Assembly: GCA_046292345.1 (NCBI GenBank)
Contig: JBKBRC010000003.1
Span: forward strand, 1 to 64,000
Direction of reading: 5' to 3'
Length of the DNA stretch: 64,000 bases
DNA from: JBKBRC01 sp046292345
GTDB taxonomy: Bacteria; Bacteroidota; Rhodothermia; Rhodothermales; Rubricoccaceae
Below are positions 9,201-16,599 of the stretch, in pieces. Under the pieces are notes generated by a model. That model was not told the origin of the DNA. It saw only the letters and a program-made list of their open reading frames with translations, and did no database searches. Position numbers and translations under genes: made by a program. Within the stretch, counting starts at the first letter, position 1, and every line of letters starts with the position of its first letter.

Positions 9201-9399
9201 CGTCGCGAGCGGCCTGCTCCTTCTCGGGGTAGAAATACAGGTCGAAGTGCTCGGTCTGCATCACCTGGAACTGGAAGTTGGTGTAGCGGACCTGGTTGCG
9301 CCCGAAGTACTGCGCGTCGGCCACTGGAGCGGCGAGCAGGCTCAGGGTGAGCGCGGCCAGCAAGGCCACGGCGGCGCGTGGGGCGGAGCGGAGAGCCAT
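6226..9399 (-). CDS. Secreted gluzincin-like peptidase + TolB-type propeller + outer-membrane beta-barrel protein
   Basis: This 1057-residue exported protein has three parts. A signal peptide (1-30, ending ADAQ) is followed by a peptidase MA-like domain with the zinc motif HELVH (141-145) and a downstream EGMAEYF glutamate (170-174), the gluzincin pattern. The centre holds repeated SPDG-containing blades (for example LSPDGEFVAFFS, FSPDGRQIVFSG, FSPDGRFIAFAT), which form a TolB/WD40-like propeller. The C-terminal third is rich in alternating aromatic strands and ends FGLNLTPGW, an outer-membrane barrel of the BamA/surface-antigen type. The start at 9399 is chosen because it opens directly on the signal peptide. 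It is monocistronic or first in its unit. The substrate is unknown. The architecture suggests a protease/propeller displayed or threaded at the outer membrane. Confidence 0.85.
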   Translation of the reverse strand: MALRSAPRAAVALLAALTLSLLAAPVADAQYFGRNQVRYTNFQFQVMQTEHFDLYFYPEKEQAARDVARMAERWYQRLSTIFEHEFTERKTIILYADDADFRQTNLVPIGEGTQGVTEGLRQRVALAMRPTYADTDHVLGHELVHQFQFDMAQRAGRFANFVRLPLFVVEGMAEYFSLGRTDALTAMWMRDAVLRDDFPTFSELQRNPRFNEYRYGQPFWAYLAGTYGDEASVRFFRNALEMPLDSALVSVTGLSPDSLSARWAASLRATLVPPAEGRQVPRPELAEAPARPRRGTAFPDTLASLSGERLLARERRTGSINIAPQLSPDGEFVAFFSERDLFGIDLFLADANTGTVLRRLESAGTNAHFDALSFLESAGAWSPDGRLFAYVVFSGGSNEIALLDVNTRRVQRRIAVRDVGAIKDPAFSPDGRQIVFSGMRGGISDLYLVDVVGGSVRQLTNDRYADFQPSFSPDGRFIAFATDRGPGTDFERLTFAEPRIALYDLETNEIEVLSLFANAKHINPVFSPDGESLYFIADRSGFSDIYRLERATGQLFQVTRLATGVSGIAALSPAFSVARNTGELAYAVFEAQRYSVYRASAEEAQGTPILPSLARSNVLPPVDALGRSRVERLLADAEGGLPATRAFPVRPHRSRLSLDYVSQPSVGAIYDPYYGSGLGIAGGISLFFSDQLSDNVLGVAVAANGTLKDIGGQALYINRGRRLNYGGQVGHVPYLQRFSGFAPPDEQGRSYPTIYNYRVFVTQVGGLAAYPFNQTQRLEGQIGYRRYGYDLEFLLAEDLTGDGRLDGYTRFVSAPDGFFNTQALNLGEAGAAFVGDYSFFGFTSPIRGGRYRFGVDGTVGTLNFAAATADYRRYFFTRPPGFPDRLPVTLAFRALHYGRYGPDAESGRLQPLYLGFGSLVRGYTYGSFASDAAYTAFEDRLFGSRMLLGNAELRLPLLGVPQLGLLSFPFLPTELTLFADAGMAWGTIQNVRFGLPDGSQGSIPIGRSFQEQRPIYSAGVSARINVLGALILEPYYAFPFSRTDRQAVFGLNLTPGW

Positions 9400-9774
9400 C
9401 GGAGGGAGCGGGCAGGGCACGTCAGAGCAGGGCCAAGGGGGGCCGGCTGGCAGGACGTGCCAGGCCATGCGCGGCGGGTGGGAGAGAGGCCCTGCGTGAA
9501 CACATTACGAACGCCGCGGTTCGCGCTGGCAGGCCGGACCGTGCGCTCGTCAGGTCAGGTCGCAAGACGCCCCGAAGGAGGTATCGCACAGCGGACGACA
9601 AAGCCCGATATTTCATTCGCGCCGGGCACCTTCCGGCGCCCCCCGAGTCTCCCGACGTACGCGTCGTCGCCGCTCGTTCGTATCTGCCGGGCGCGTCCGG
9701 GCACCGCTTTTCACCCTCGCCGGCCGCGCCGGGCGGGCGGGGGGGCTGCCGCACGCGTGCCCGCGCTTATCGGG
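9400..9774. other. Non-coding spacer between divergent peptidase/barrel gene and PBP2
   Basis: No credible gene is present. It contains an 8-bp inverted repeat, GGCACGTC at 9416-9423 and GACGTGCC at 9454-9461, just upstream of the divergent minus-strand gene, which could be an operator. A short AT-richer patch around 9600-9622 stands out from the GC-rich surroundings. The tandem array begins immediately after this spacer. Confidence 0.5.
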
Positions 9775-10116
9775 CCTCGTAGCGCCTCTCGAAGCAACGT
9801 CTCTCGAAGCAACGTCTCTCGAAGCAACGTCTCTCGAAGCAACGTCTCTCGAAGCAACGTCTCTCGAAGCAACGTCTCTCGAAGCAACGTCTCTCNNNNN
9901 NNNNNNNNNNNNNNNNNNNNNNNNNNNNNNNNNNNNNNNNNNNNNNNNNNNNNNNNNNNNNNNNNNNNNNNNNNNNNNNNNNNNNNNNNNNNNNNCCTCG
10001 TAGCGCCTCTCGAAGCAACGTCTCTCGAAGCAACGTCTCTCGAAGCAACGTCTCTCGAAGCAACGTCTCTCGAAGCAACGTCTCTCGAAGCAACGTCTCT
10101 CGAAGCAACGTCTCTC
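9775..10116. repeat. 15-bp tandem array interrupted by a 100-N assembly gap (9896-9995)
   Basis: The unit CTCGAAGCAACGTCT is repeated seven times plus CTC on each side of the gap (9788-9895 and 10009-10116). Each block is preceded by the same 13 bp beginning CCTCGTAGCG, so 121 bp left of the gap (9775-9895) equal 121 bp right of it (9996-10116). The simplest reading is that two contig ends overlap and the array was not resolved, so the true copy number is unknown and at least seven. All six frames are open through the array only because 15 is a multiple of three. It ends 31 bp before the PBP2 ATG. Confidence 0.9.
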
Positions 10117-10147
10117 CGACCTCCACGCTCTTCCGGCAGCCGGACCC

Positions 10148-12028
10148 ATGATGCGCGCTCCGTTCGCCCGCGCCTCGCAAGACGAGGCGCAACTCCGCTT
10201 CACCATCTTCACGGTCGTCGTGCTGGGCGTGCTGGGCTTCCTCGGGCTGCGGCTCGTACAGATGCAGCTCGTCGATCGCCAGGCGTATCTCTCCGAGGCC
10301 GAGGGCAACGCCATCGTCACGCGCATCGTGCGCCCGGCCCGCGGCTACATCTACGACCGCCACGGCACGCTGCTCGTGGACAACGAGACGACGCTCTCGG
10401 TCACCGTCACGCCGCGCTACTTCGACGAGCGCAACCTGCCGCTCGTGGCCGAGCTGGCCGGCCGGCCGCTCGAGGCCGTGCAGCGCCGCTACGACGAGAT
10501 CCGCGCCCGCTCGACCTACCAGGCCGACGTGCTCCTGCGTGACATCCCGTTCGAGGCGTTCGCGCGCCTCAAGGAGAACCAGTACCGCCTGCGCGGTATC
10601 GGCTTCGACGAGAGCCAGGAGCGGCGCTACCACGGCCCGGCCCGCCTGACGCACGCGCTCGGCTACGTCAAGGAGATCAACGCCGAGCAGCTGGCGCAGA
10701 TGCGCACCCAGGGCTACCGCATGGGCGACATGGTGGGCCAGAGCGGCATCGAGGAACAGTACGAGCCGGTCCTGCGCGGGCGCGTCGGGCGCTCGTTCGT
10801 GCTTGTCAACGTGCACGGCATGGAGGTGCAGCCCTATGAGGGCGGCGCGCAGGACATCGCCCCGCAGTCCGGCCTCGGCCTCAAGCTGGCCGTGGACGCG
10901 CGCGTGCAGGCGCTCGCCGAGAGCCTGTTCGTCAACAAGCGCGGCGGCGCCGTCATGATGGACGTGCACACGGGCGGCATCATCGCCTTCGTATCCGCCC
11001 CGGACTACCCGCCCTCGCTCATGGCCGGCCGCCTGACGCAGGCCGACGTGGACTACCTCTACCGCAACGAGAACCGCCCCGTCTTCAACCGCGCCACGCA
11101 GGCCGACCTGCCGCCGGGCTCGACGTGGAAGCCGTTCATGGCGGCCTGGGCGCTCCAGGAGGGCATGATCACCGAGGACACGAAGCTCTTCTGCGGCGGC
11201 GGCTACATGCTCGGGCGGCTTTACCGCTGCCATGGCGGCGCGCACGGGCACATCGACGTCCGCAACGCCATCCGCGTCTCGTGCAACACGTTCTTCTTCC
11301 GCCTGATGAACGACCCGCTCCTAGGCGGCAAGCGGATGGATCTCGACCTGTTCTCGACCTGGGCGCACCGCTTCGGCTTCGGCACGCTCGCGCCGATCGA
11401 CCTGCCGACGGCGACGCAGGCCACGGGCACCATTCCGGACTCGTCCTACTTCAACCGCATGTTCCCGCAGGGCTGGGGGCCGGGCTACACGGTCAACCTG
11501 GGCATCGGGCAGGGCAACATGGGCGCCAGCCCGCTCCAACTCGCCCGCGGCACGGCGGCACTCGTCAACGGCGGCCTGCTCGTTACGCCTCACCTCGTGA
11601 TGGCGCAGATAGACCCGGAGACGGGCGTCGAGCGCGCGCCGGCGCGCAAGCGCCCTACGCGTATCCCGATCGAGCAGCGCTACCTCGACATCGTGATGGA
11701 AGGCATGGAGGCCGTCGTGACGGCGGGCACGGCGCGGCGCTCGGCGATCCCGGCCTCGGGGCGCCACCCGGCCATCCCGCTGGCCGGCAAGACCGGCACC
11801 TCGCAGAACCCGCGCGGCAAGGACCACGCCGTCTTCATCGCCTACGCCCCGGCGGACGACCCGCAGGTGGCCGTCGGCGTGATCGTCGAGAACGCGGGCT
11901 ATGGCGGGCAGACGGCCGCGCCGATTGCGAGCCTGATGATCGAGCAGTACTTCCGCGGCGAGGTCGTGCGCGAGCGCTGGGGGCTGATCCAGTCGGTGCG
12001 CGCGTTCGTCTCCACCGGCCGCGTCTGA
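10148..12028 (+). CDS. mrdA: Penicillin-binding protein 2 (peptidoglycan DD-transpeptidase, elongasome)
   Basis: This 626-residue class B PBP cross-links peptidoglycan during lateral wall synthesis. One N-terminal transmembrane helix (about 19-40) is followed by the PBP dimerisation domain starting RPARGYIYDRHG, and then the transpeptidase domain with S325-T-W-K328 (SxxK), S378-C-N380 (SxN) and K548-T-G550 (KTG). The next gene, rodA, starts 29 nt downstream; the PBP2-RodA pair is the core glycan polymerase/transpeptidase of the rod complex. mreBCD are not in the window. Two in-frame ATGs (10148, 10151) lie next to each other. The promoter must lie within or beyond the 15-bp array that ends 31 bp upstream. 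Confidence 0.97.
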   Translation: MMRAPFARASQDEAQLRFTIFTVVVLGVLGFLGLRLVQMQLVDRQAYLSEAEGNAIVTRIVRPARGYIYDRHGTLLVDNETTLSVTVTPRYFDERNLPLVAELAGRPLEAVQRRYDEIRARSTYQADVLLRDIPFEAFARLKENQYRLRGIGFDESQERRYHGPARLTHALGYVKEINAEQLAQMRTQGYRMGDMVGQSGIEEQYEPVLRGRVGRSFVLVNVHGMEVQPYEGGAQDIAPQSGLGLKLAVDARVQALAESLFVNKRGGAVMMDVHTGGIIAFVSAPDYPPSLMAGRLTQADVDYLYRNENRPVFNRATQADLPPGSTWKPFMAAWALQEGMITEDTKLFCGGGYMLGRLYRCHGGAHGHIDVRNAIRVSCNTFFFRLMNDPLLGGKRMDLDLFSTWAHRFGFGTLAPIDLPTATQATGTIPDSSYFNRMFPQGWGPGYTVNLGIGQGNMGASPLQLARGTAALVNGGLLVTPHLVMAQIDPETGVERAPARKRPTRIPIEQRYLDIVMEGMEAVVTAGTARRSAIPASGRHPAIPLAGKTGTSQNPRGKDHAVFIAYAPADDPQVAVGVIVENAGYGGQTAAPIASLMIEQYFRGEVVRERWGLIQSVRAFVSTGRV

Positions 12029-12057
12029 TGCGCGCCCCTCTCTAACCGCTTCTCGGA

Positions 12058-13317
12058 ATGCGTCCCTGGTATAAAAACCTCGCCTGGCCCGTCGTGCTTG
12101 CGTGGGTCGCGCTCGTCGCCATCGGCCTGACGGCGATCTACAGCGCCACGCACGGCCCGGCGCGCGAGTTTCTGCTGCTCTCGGTGCAGCAAAACTTCAA
12201 CCGGCAGGTGCAGTGGTTCGTGATCTCGGCCGCCGTGATGGGAGCCGTGCTGCTGACGCCGGCGCGGCTGATCATGCGTCTCGCGCCGCTGGCCTATGCC
12301 GGCGGCATCGGGCTGCTGCTGGCCACGCTGGCCCTCGGCGAGGAGATCAACGGTGCCAGGGCGTGGCTGCGCATCGGCCCGGCGACGCTGCAGGGCGGCG
12401 AGCTCGCGCGCATCGGGACGCTGCTGCTGGCCACGTCGCTGCTCTCCAGGAAAGAGGCCCGGCAGGGCAAGCTCTCGTACCTGCTCGCCGCCGGCGGGGC
12501 GATCGTGCTGCCGGTCGTGCTGCTCGTCGCGGCCAACGACACCGGGACGGGGCTGCCGTACCTGGCCATGATCCCGGCGCTGCTGTTCTGGAGCGGGACC
12601 GTCCCGCTGCCGTGGCTCGCGCTGCTGCTCGCGCCGGCCGTGGCGGGCTACCTCGTGATCGTCAACCCGGCCTATGCGGCGCTCTTCGCACTCGTGTTCA
12701 CGGCCGGCATGCTCGTCTACGCGCGCTCCAAGGTGATGGCCGCGCTGGGCTTTCTGGCCACGGCCGGCGTGTCGGTGCTCGCGTACATCGGGCTGTTCCG
12801 GGTCCTGCAGCCCCACCAGATCGCACGCATCGTAGCGTTCGACAACCCGGAGGCGTTCCGCGAGACGGCCGGCTTCCACGTGATTCAGGCGAAGGCGGCC
12901 ATCGGCTCGGGCGGGCTCTTCGGCAAGGGCTTCACCAACGGCACGCAGACGCAGCTGGCATACATCCCCGAGCAGTCCACGGACTTCATCTTCTGCGTCA
13001 TCGGTGAGGAGTTCGGGTTCGTCGGGGCGATGATCCTGCTCGGGCTGTTCGGCTTCCTGCTGATCCGCCTGACGGCGCTGGGCATGCAGGCCAGCTTCGC
13101 GCTGCCGCGCCTGTTCATCGCTGGCCTGACAGGCATGTGGCTGACGCACATCCTGATCAACATCGGCATGACGATCGGGCTGATGCCGGTTATCGGCATC
13201 CCGCTGCCGTTCGTGTCCTACGGCGGCTCGGCGCTGCTGGCCAACACGACCATGCTTGCGATCGCGCTGAACCTGCACGCGCGGCGCGACGAGTTCGCCG
13301 TCTACCGCGCCGAGTAG
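12058..13317 (+). CDS. rodA: Rod shape-determining SEDS glycosyltransferase RodA
   Basis: This 419-residue polytopic SEDS protein polymerises lipid II into glycan strands together with PBP2. The family signatures are present: GARAWLRIGPATLQGGELAR near residue 99, the long extracytoplasmic loop with GKGFTNGTQTQLAYIPEQSTDF (catalytic Asp is D309), and the C-terminal PLPFVSYGGSALLANT. It is in an operon with mrdA. A short hairpin follows before the convergent lipoprotein gene. Confidence 0.97.
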   Translation: MRPWYKNLAWPVVLAWVALVAIGLTAIYSATHGPAREFLLLSVQQNFNRQVQWFVISAAVMGAVLLTPARLIMRLAPLAYAGGIGLLLATLALGEEINGARAWLRIGPATLQGGELARIGTLLLATSLLSRKEARQGKLSYLLAAGGAIVLPVVLLVAANDTGTGLPYLAMIPALLFWSGTVPLPWLALLLAPAVAGYLVIVNPAYAALFALVFTAGMLVYARSKVMAALGFLATAGVSVLAYIGLFRVLQPHQIARIVAFDNPEAFRETAGFHVIQAKAAIGSGGLFGKGFTNGTQTQLAYIPEQSTDFIFCVIGEEFGFVGAMILLGLFGFLLIRLTALGMQASFALPRLFIAGLTGMWLTHILINIGMTIGLMPVIGIPLPFVSYGGSALLANTTMLAIALNLHARRDEFAVYRAE

Positions 13318-13318
13318 C

Positions 13319-13351
13319 GGGCCCCCGAGCGCGCAGCCAGGCGCGCGGCCC
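13319..13351. terminator. Hairpin between convergent rodA and lipoprotein genes
   Basis: GCGCGC/GCGCGC around the loop AGCCAG is extended outward by GGGCC/GGCCC with a 5-nt bulge on the left. It fills nearly the whole 36-bp gap between the two stop codons, so it could terminate both transcripts. There is no U-run. Confidence 0.45.
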
Positions 13352-13353
13352 CG

Positions 13354-14091
13354 TCACCGGCCCGGCGCGACGCCCGGCCGCAGCACGCCCTCGAGGTCGT
13401 CGTAGGCCAGCGCCGCCCGGAAGCTGCCCGAGGCGTACGGCCCGAGCGTGTAGGGCGCGTAGTAGAGCGCGAGGCTGTCGCGCCCGAGCGTGAACGCCGT
13501 GAACTGCCGGAACGCATCGGGCGAGAGGTCGGGGAAGAGCGTCCCGGCCGCCCGCTGGTCGCGGCGCAGGACGCGCTCGGCGTAGGGCGCGAGCAGGGCG
13601 CGCGCGTCGGCGCCGGGCGCGACGAGGTCCTCGGGCGTAATCAGGCGCGCCGCGCGCAGGTCGGCGTTGACAGGGAGGAGCACGGTTACGCCGTGGGCGC
13701 CGCCGGTGTAGGCGTAGACCTCCACGAGGCCGCTGTACCGAGTCTGGTCGGAGTAAGCCGTCTCGAAGGCACCTGTGAGTTCGGTGCGGTCGACGAACGG
13801 ATCGGTCGTGCGAGGCGGGCTCGTGGGCCGGTAGCGGTCGGCGAGGGCGACGACGGCCTCACGGATGGCCGCGTTGATGGCCGACGGCGCGCCGTCGAGC
13901 TGCGGGTAGCCGATGCGGACGGTGTAGCGGAGCGCGGGCTCGTCGCGCACGAGCGAGTCGGCGCGCACGAGCACCCGGTCGGGAGCGGTCGGAGCGCTGT
14001 CCTGCGCCGGCGGGCGCGTGGGCAGGCGGCCGTCAGTGCGGCAGGCGGCGCCGAGCGTGAGCAGGGCGAGCACAAGCAGCGAGACGCGCAT
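13354..14091 (-). CDS. DUF4163/DUF3298-type lipoprotein
   Basis: This 245-residue exported protein has a hydrophobic N-terminus ending LTLGAAC (Cys17), a lipoprotein-like cleavage site although Gly at -3 is unusual. The core matches the DUF4163/DUF3298 pattern: PSAINAAIREAV, then SGLVEVYAYTGGAHG, then a C-terminal segment LSPDAFRQFTAFTLGRDSLALYYAPYTLGPYASG. Related domains occur in RsiV (lysozyme sensing) and PdaC (a peptidoglycan deacetylase), but here the domain stands alone with no enzyme attached. It lies convergent to rodA and divergent to argS. A role in wall or envelope sensing is only inferred from the family. Confidence 0.75.
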   Translation of the reverse strand: MRVSLLVLALLTLGAACRTDGRLPTRPPAQDSAPTAPDRVLVRADSLVRDEPALRYTVRIGYPQLDGAPSAINAAIREAVVALADRYRPTSPPRTTDPFVDRTELTGAFETAYSDQTRYSGLVEVYAYTGGAHGVTVLLPVNADLRAARLITPEDLVAPGADARALLAPYAERVLRRDQRAAGTLFPDLSPDAFRQFTAFTLGRDSLALYYAPYTLGPYASGSFRAALAYDDLEGVLRPGVAPGR

Positions 14092-14185
14092 GGAGGGCGA
14101 AGCGGGGGGGTGAAGAAGCGCCGAAGCAGAGCCGCAGGAGGAGACCGGTCGCCTGCGCGCAGGTTCCGGGGCCTCGTGCGGGGGG

Positions 14186-14193
14186 TAGCTTTC
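14186..14193 (+). promoter_or_regulatory. Candidate -7 promoter element TAGCTTTC for argS
   Basis: The TAnCTTTC octamer lies 45 nt before the argS ATG, in the 146-bp divergent spacer between the DUF4163 lipoprotein gene and argS. It is the same recurring element as before pyrD, mnmA and dut. Confidence 0.5.
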
Positions 14194-14237
14194 CCGCCGA
14201 GTCTACGTCGCCCCGAGCCCGCCCGCCCCGCCCGTCC

Positions 14238-15983
14238 ATGGATGCCTACCTCGCCGACCGCTTCCGCGCCGCCCTCGCGGCCCTCGACGGGCTGCCCGAG
14301 GGCTTCGACCCGGCGGCGGTCACGCCCGAGTTCGAGGCCCCGCGCGACGCTTCGCACGGCGACCGCGCCACCAACCTCGCGCTCCAACTCGCCCGCCCGC
14401 TCGGCCGCCCGCCGCGCGCGATCGCTGAGGCGCTCGTGGCCGCGCTCGAGCTCGACCCGGCGCGCGTGGCGTCGGTAGAGGTGGCCGGGCCGGGCTTCAT
14501 CAATGTGCGCTACGCCGCGGCCTACCTGGCCGCCGGCCTCGCCGAGGCGCTCGCCGCCGGCGACACGTTCGGACGCACACACGCCGGCGCGGGCAAGACG
14601 GCCATCGTCGAATACGTCTCGGCCAACCCCACCGGCCCGCTCACGGTCGGGCACGGTCGCAACGCCGTCCTCGGCGACACGTTCGCCAACCTGCTCGCCT
14701 GGACCGGCTACGACGTCACGCGCGAATACTACTTCAACGACGCCGGCCGGCAGATGCGCGTGCTCGGCGAGAGCGTCCGCGCCCGCTACACGGCGATCGC
14801 GCGGCCCGAGACGCCCACGCGCATGCTCGGCGAGGGCGACGAGGCCGTCGAGGTGCCGGAGGGCTTCCCCGACGACGGCTACCTGGGCGGCTACATCCAG
14901 GACATCGCGCAGAACCTCTACGACCTCCACGGCGAGGCGCTCCTGGAGGCCGACGTGGCCCCGTTCCAGCAGGCGGCGCAGACGGCCATCTTCGCCGACA
15001 TCGAGGCGACCATGGCCCGCCTTGGCATCCGCATGGACAGCCACTTCAACGAGCGCACGCTCTACGACTCGGGCGCCGTGTGGGACGTCGTGGAGCGCCT
15101 CAAGGCGGCCGGCCTCGCCTACGAGCGCGAGGGCGCCGTCTGGTTCCGCACGAGCGCGCTCGGCAAAACCGTCACCGACCGCGAGGGCGAGACGCAGGGC
15201 AAAGACGTCGTGCTCGTCAAATCGTCCGGTGAGCCGACCTACCGCCTGCCCGACATCGCCTACCACATGGACAAGCTCACGCGCCCGCTCGACAACGGCC
15301 GCGAGGGCTTCGACCGCGTCGTGGACGTGTTCGGCGCCGACCACATCGCCACGTACCCGGACGTGCTGCGCGGCGTCGAGGCCCTCGGGGGCGACGTGGC
15401 GCGCATCGAGGTCGTGATCTACCAGTTCGTCACGCTCGTGCGGGGCGGTGAGCCTGTCAAGATGTCGACGCGCAAGGCGAACTACGTCACGCTCGACGAG
15501 CTGATGGACGAGGTGGGCGCCGACGTGACGCGCTTCTTCTTCCTCATGCTCAGCCCCAACACGCACCTCAACTTCGACCTGGACCTGGCCAGGGAGGCGA
15601 GCGAGAAAAACCCGGTCTTCTACCTCCAGTACGCGCACGCGCGCATCGCGTCCATCCTCCGAAAGGCGGCCGAGACCGGCCTCGTGCCCGGCGACGCGCC
15701 CGATCTCGCACTGCTCGCCCACCCGGCCGAGCAGGCGCTCGCCAAGACGCTCCTCGCCTTTCCGGCCGAGGTGGCCGCCGCCGCCGACGGCATGGCCCCC
15801 CACCGCCTCGCGGCCTACCTGCGCGACGCTGCGACAGCCTTCAGCGCGTTCTACCGCGACTGCCGCATCATCGGTGAGGCGCCGGCGCTGGCCGAGGCGC
15901 GCCTGGCGCTCGCGCGCCTGACGCAGACCGTGCTCGCCAACGGCCTGGCCGTGCTCGGCATCTCGGCGCCGGACCGGATGTGA
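14238..15983 (+). CDS. argS: Arginyl-tRNA synthetase
   Basis: This 581-residue class I aminoacyl-tRNA synthetase charges tRNA-Arg. The N-terminal Add-1 domain (about 1-110) precedes the catalytic core, with the HIGH-like motif in ANPTGPLTVGHGRNAV and the KMSKS-like motif VKMSTRKANYVTLDEL. The C-terminal DALR anticodon-binding domain contains LRDAATAFSAFYRDCR. The length is normal. The stop codon overlaps the GTG start of the next gene (pheA), so the two are translationally coupled. Confidence 0.97.
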   Translation: MDAYLADRFRAALAALDGLPEGFDPAAVTPEFEAPRDASHGDRATNLALQLARPLGRPPRAIAEALVAALELDPARVASVEVAGPGFINVRYAAAYLAAGLAEALAAGDTFGRTHAGAGKTAIVEYVSANPTGPLTVGHGRNAVLGDTFANLLAWTGYDVTREYYFNDAGRQMRVLGESVRARYTAIARPETPTRMLGEGDEAVEVPEGFPDDGYLGGYIQDIAQNLYDLHGEALLEADVAPFQQAAQTAIFADIEATMARLGIRMDSHFNERTLYDSGAVWDVVERLKAAGLAYEREGAVWFRTSALGKTVTDREGETQGKDVVLVKSSGEPTYRLPDIAYHMDKLTRPLDNGREGFDRVVDVFGADHIATYPDVLRGVEALGGDVARIEVVIYQFVTLVRGGEPVKMSTRKANYVTLDELMDEVGADVTRFFFLMLSPNTHLNFDLDLAREASEKNPVFYLQYAHARIASILRKAAETGLVPGDAPDLALLAHPAEQALAKTLLAFPAEVAAAADGMAPHRLAAYLRDAATAFSAFYRDCRIIGEAPALAEARLALARLTQTVLANGLAVLGISAPDRM

Positions 15984-16576
15984 GCCCGACCGAGGCGAAC
16001 GGCGCCGGCACGCGTCCGCCGGGTCCCGGCCCGGTGGCGTTTCAGGGCGAGGCGGGGGCCTACAGCGAGGCCGCCGCGCGCCTGCTCTGCGGCGCGGCCG
16101 TGCAGACGGTCGGCTGCGTCACGTTCGCCGAGGCCGTCGGGGCCGTCGTGGCAGGGCGGGCGGCGGCGGCCGTCATCCCGGTCGAGAACGTGCGTGTGGG
16201 GCGGGTGGAGGGCGCCGAGGAGGCGCTCGCAGCCGGCGAGGCGGCCGGACTGCGGCGCCTCGGGGGGGGCGCGTTCCGCATCGCGCATGCACTGCTCGGG
16301 CTGCCGGGCGCGCCTCTGGCTGGCGTGCGCCGCGTGCAGAGCCATCCGCAGGCGCTCGCGCAGTGCCGTGCGACGCTCGCGCGCCTCGTGCCCGCGGCCG
16401 CGCCCGTGCCGTTCTACGACACCGCCGGAGCCGCGCGCGACGTGGCGCTCCGCGCCGACCCGGCGCTGGCGGCCATCGCGCACGCCTCGGCCGCGGCGCG
16501 CTACGGGCTGGCCGTCCTCGCCGACGGGCTCGAGGACGATCCGGAAAACACGACGCGCTTCGTGCTGATCGGCTAG
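15980..16576 (+). CDS. pheA: Prephenate dehydratase catalytic domain without ACT domain
   Basis: This 198-residue protein starts at a GTG overlapping the argS stop (GTGA). It matches only the prephenate dehydratase domain: FQGEAGAYSEAAARLL at the start, IPVEN, the SHPQALAQC segment, and the catalytic TRF motif in ENTTRFVLIG at the very C-terminus. The reaction is prephenate to phenylpyruvate in phenylalanine synthesis. Typical PheA enzymes continue about 80 residues into an ACT domain that binds phenylalanine; this one stops right after TRF, so feedback inhibition by that route is absent. The position after IPVEN, usually Ser/Thr, is Val. Reduced or altered activity is possible. Confidence 0.85.
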   Translation: MSPTEANGAGTRPPGPGPVAFQGEAGAYSEAAARLLCGAAVQTVGCVTFAEAVGAVVAGRAAAAVIPVENVRVGRVEGAEEALAAGEAAGLRRLGGGAFRIAHALLGLPGAPLAGVRRVQSHPQALAQCRATLARLVPAAAPVPFYDTAGAARDVALRADPALAAIAHASAAARYGLAVLADGLEDDPENTTRFVLIG

Positions 16577-16599
16577 CGCGCGCGGCGTGCGTGTCGCCG

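Noticed and set aside
9775..10116. Repeat peptides such as LEATS or SRSNV from the 15-bp array as a coding repeat protein
   Set aside because: All six frames are open only because the unit lacks stops and is a multiple of three. The N gap is read as unknown residues, and there is no start, signal or conserved flank.
15980..16576. Frameshifted full-length PheA with a hidden ACT domain
   Set aside because: Only 23 bp separate the stop from the convergent gene ending at 16600, and the downstream plus-strand frames show no ACT-like pattern.
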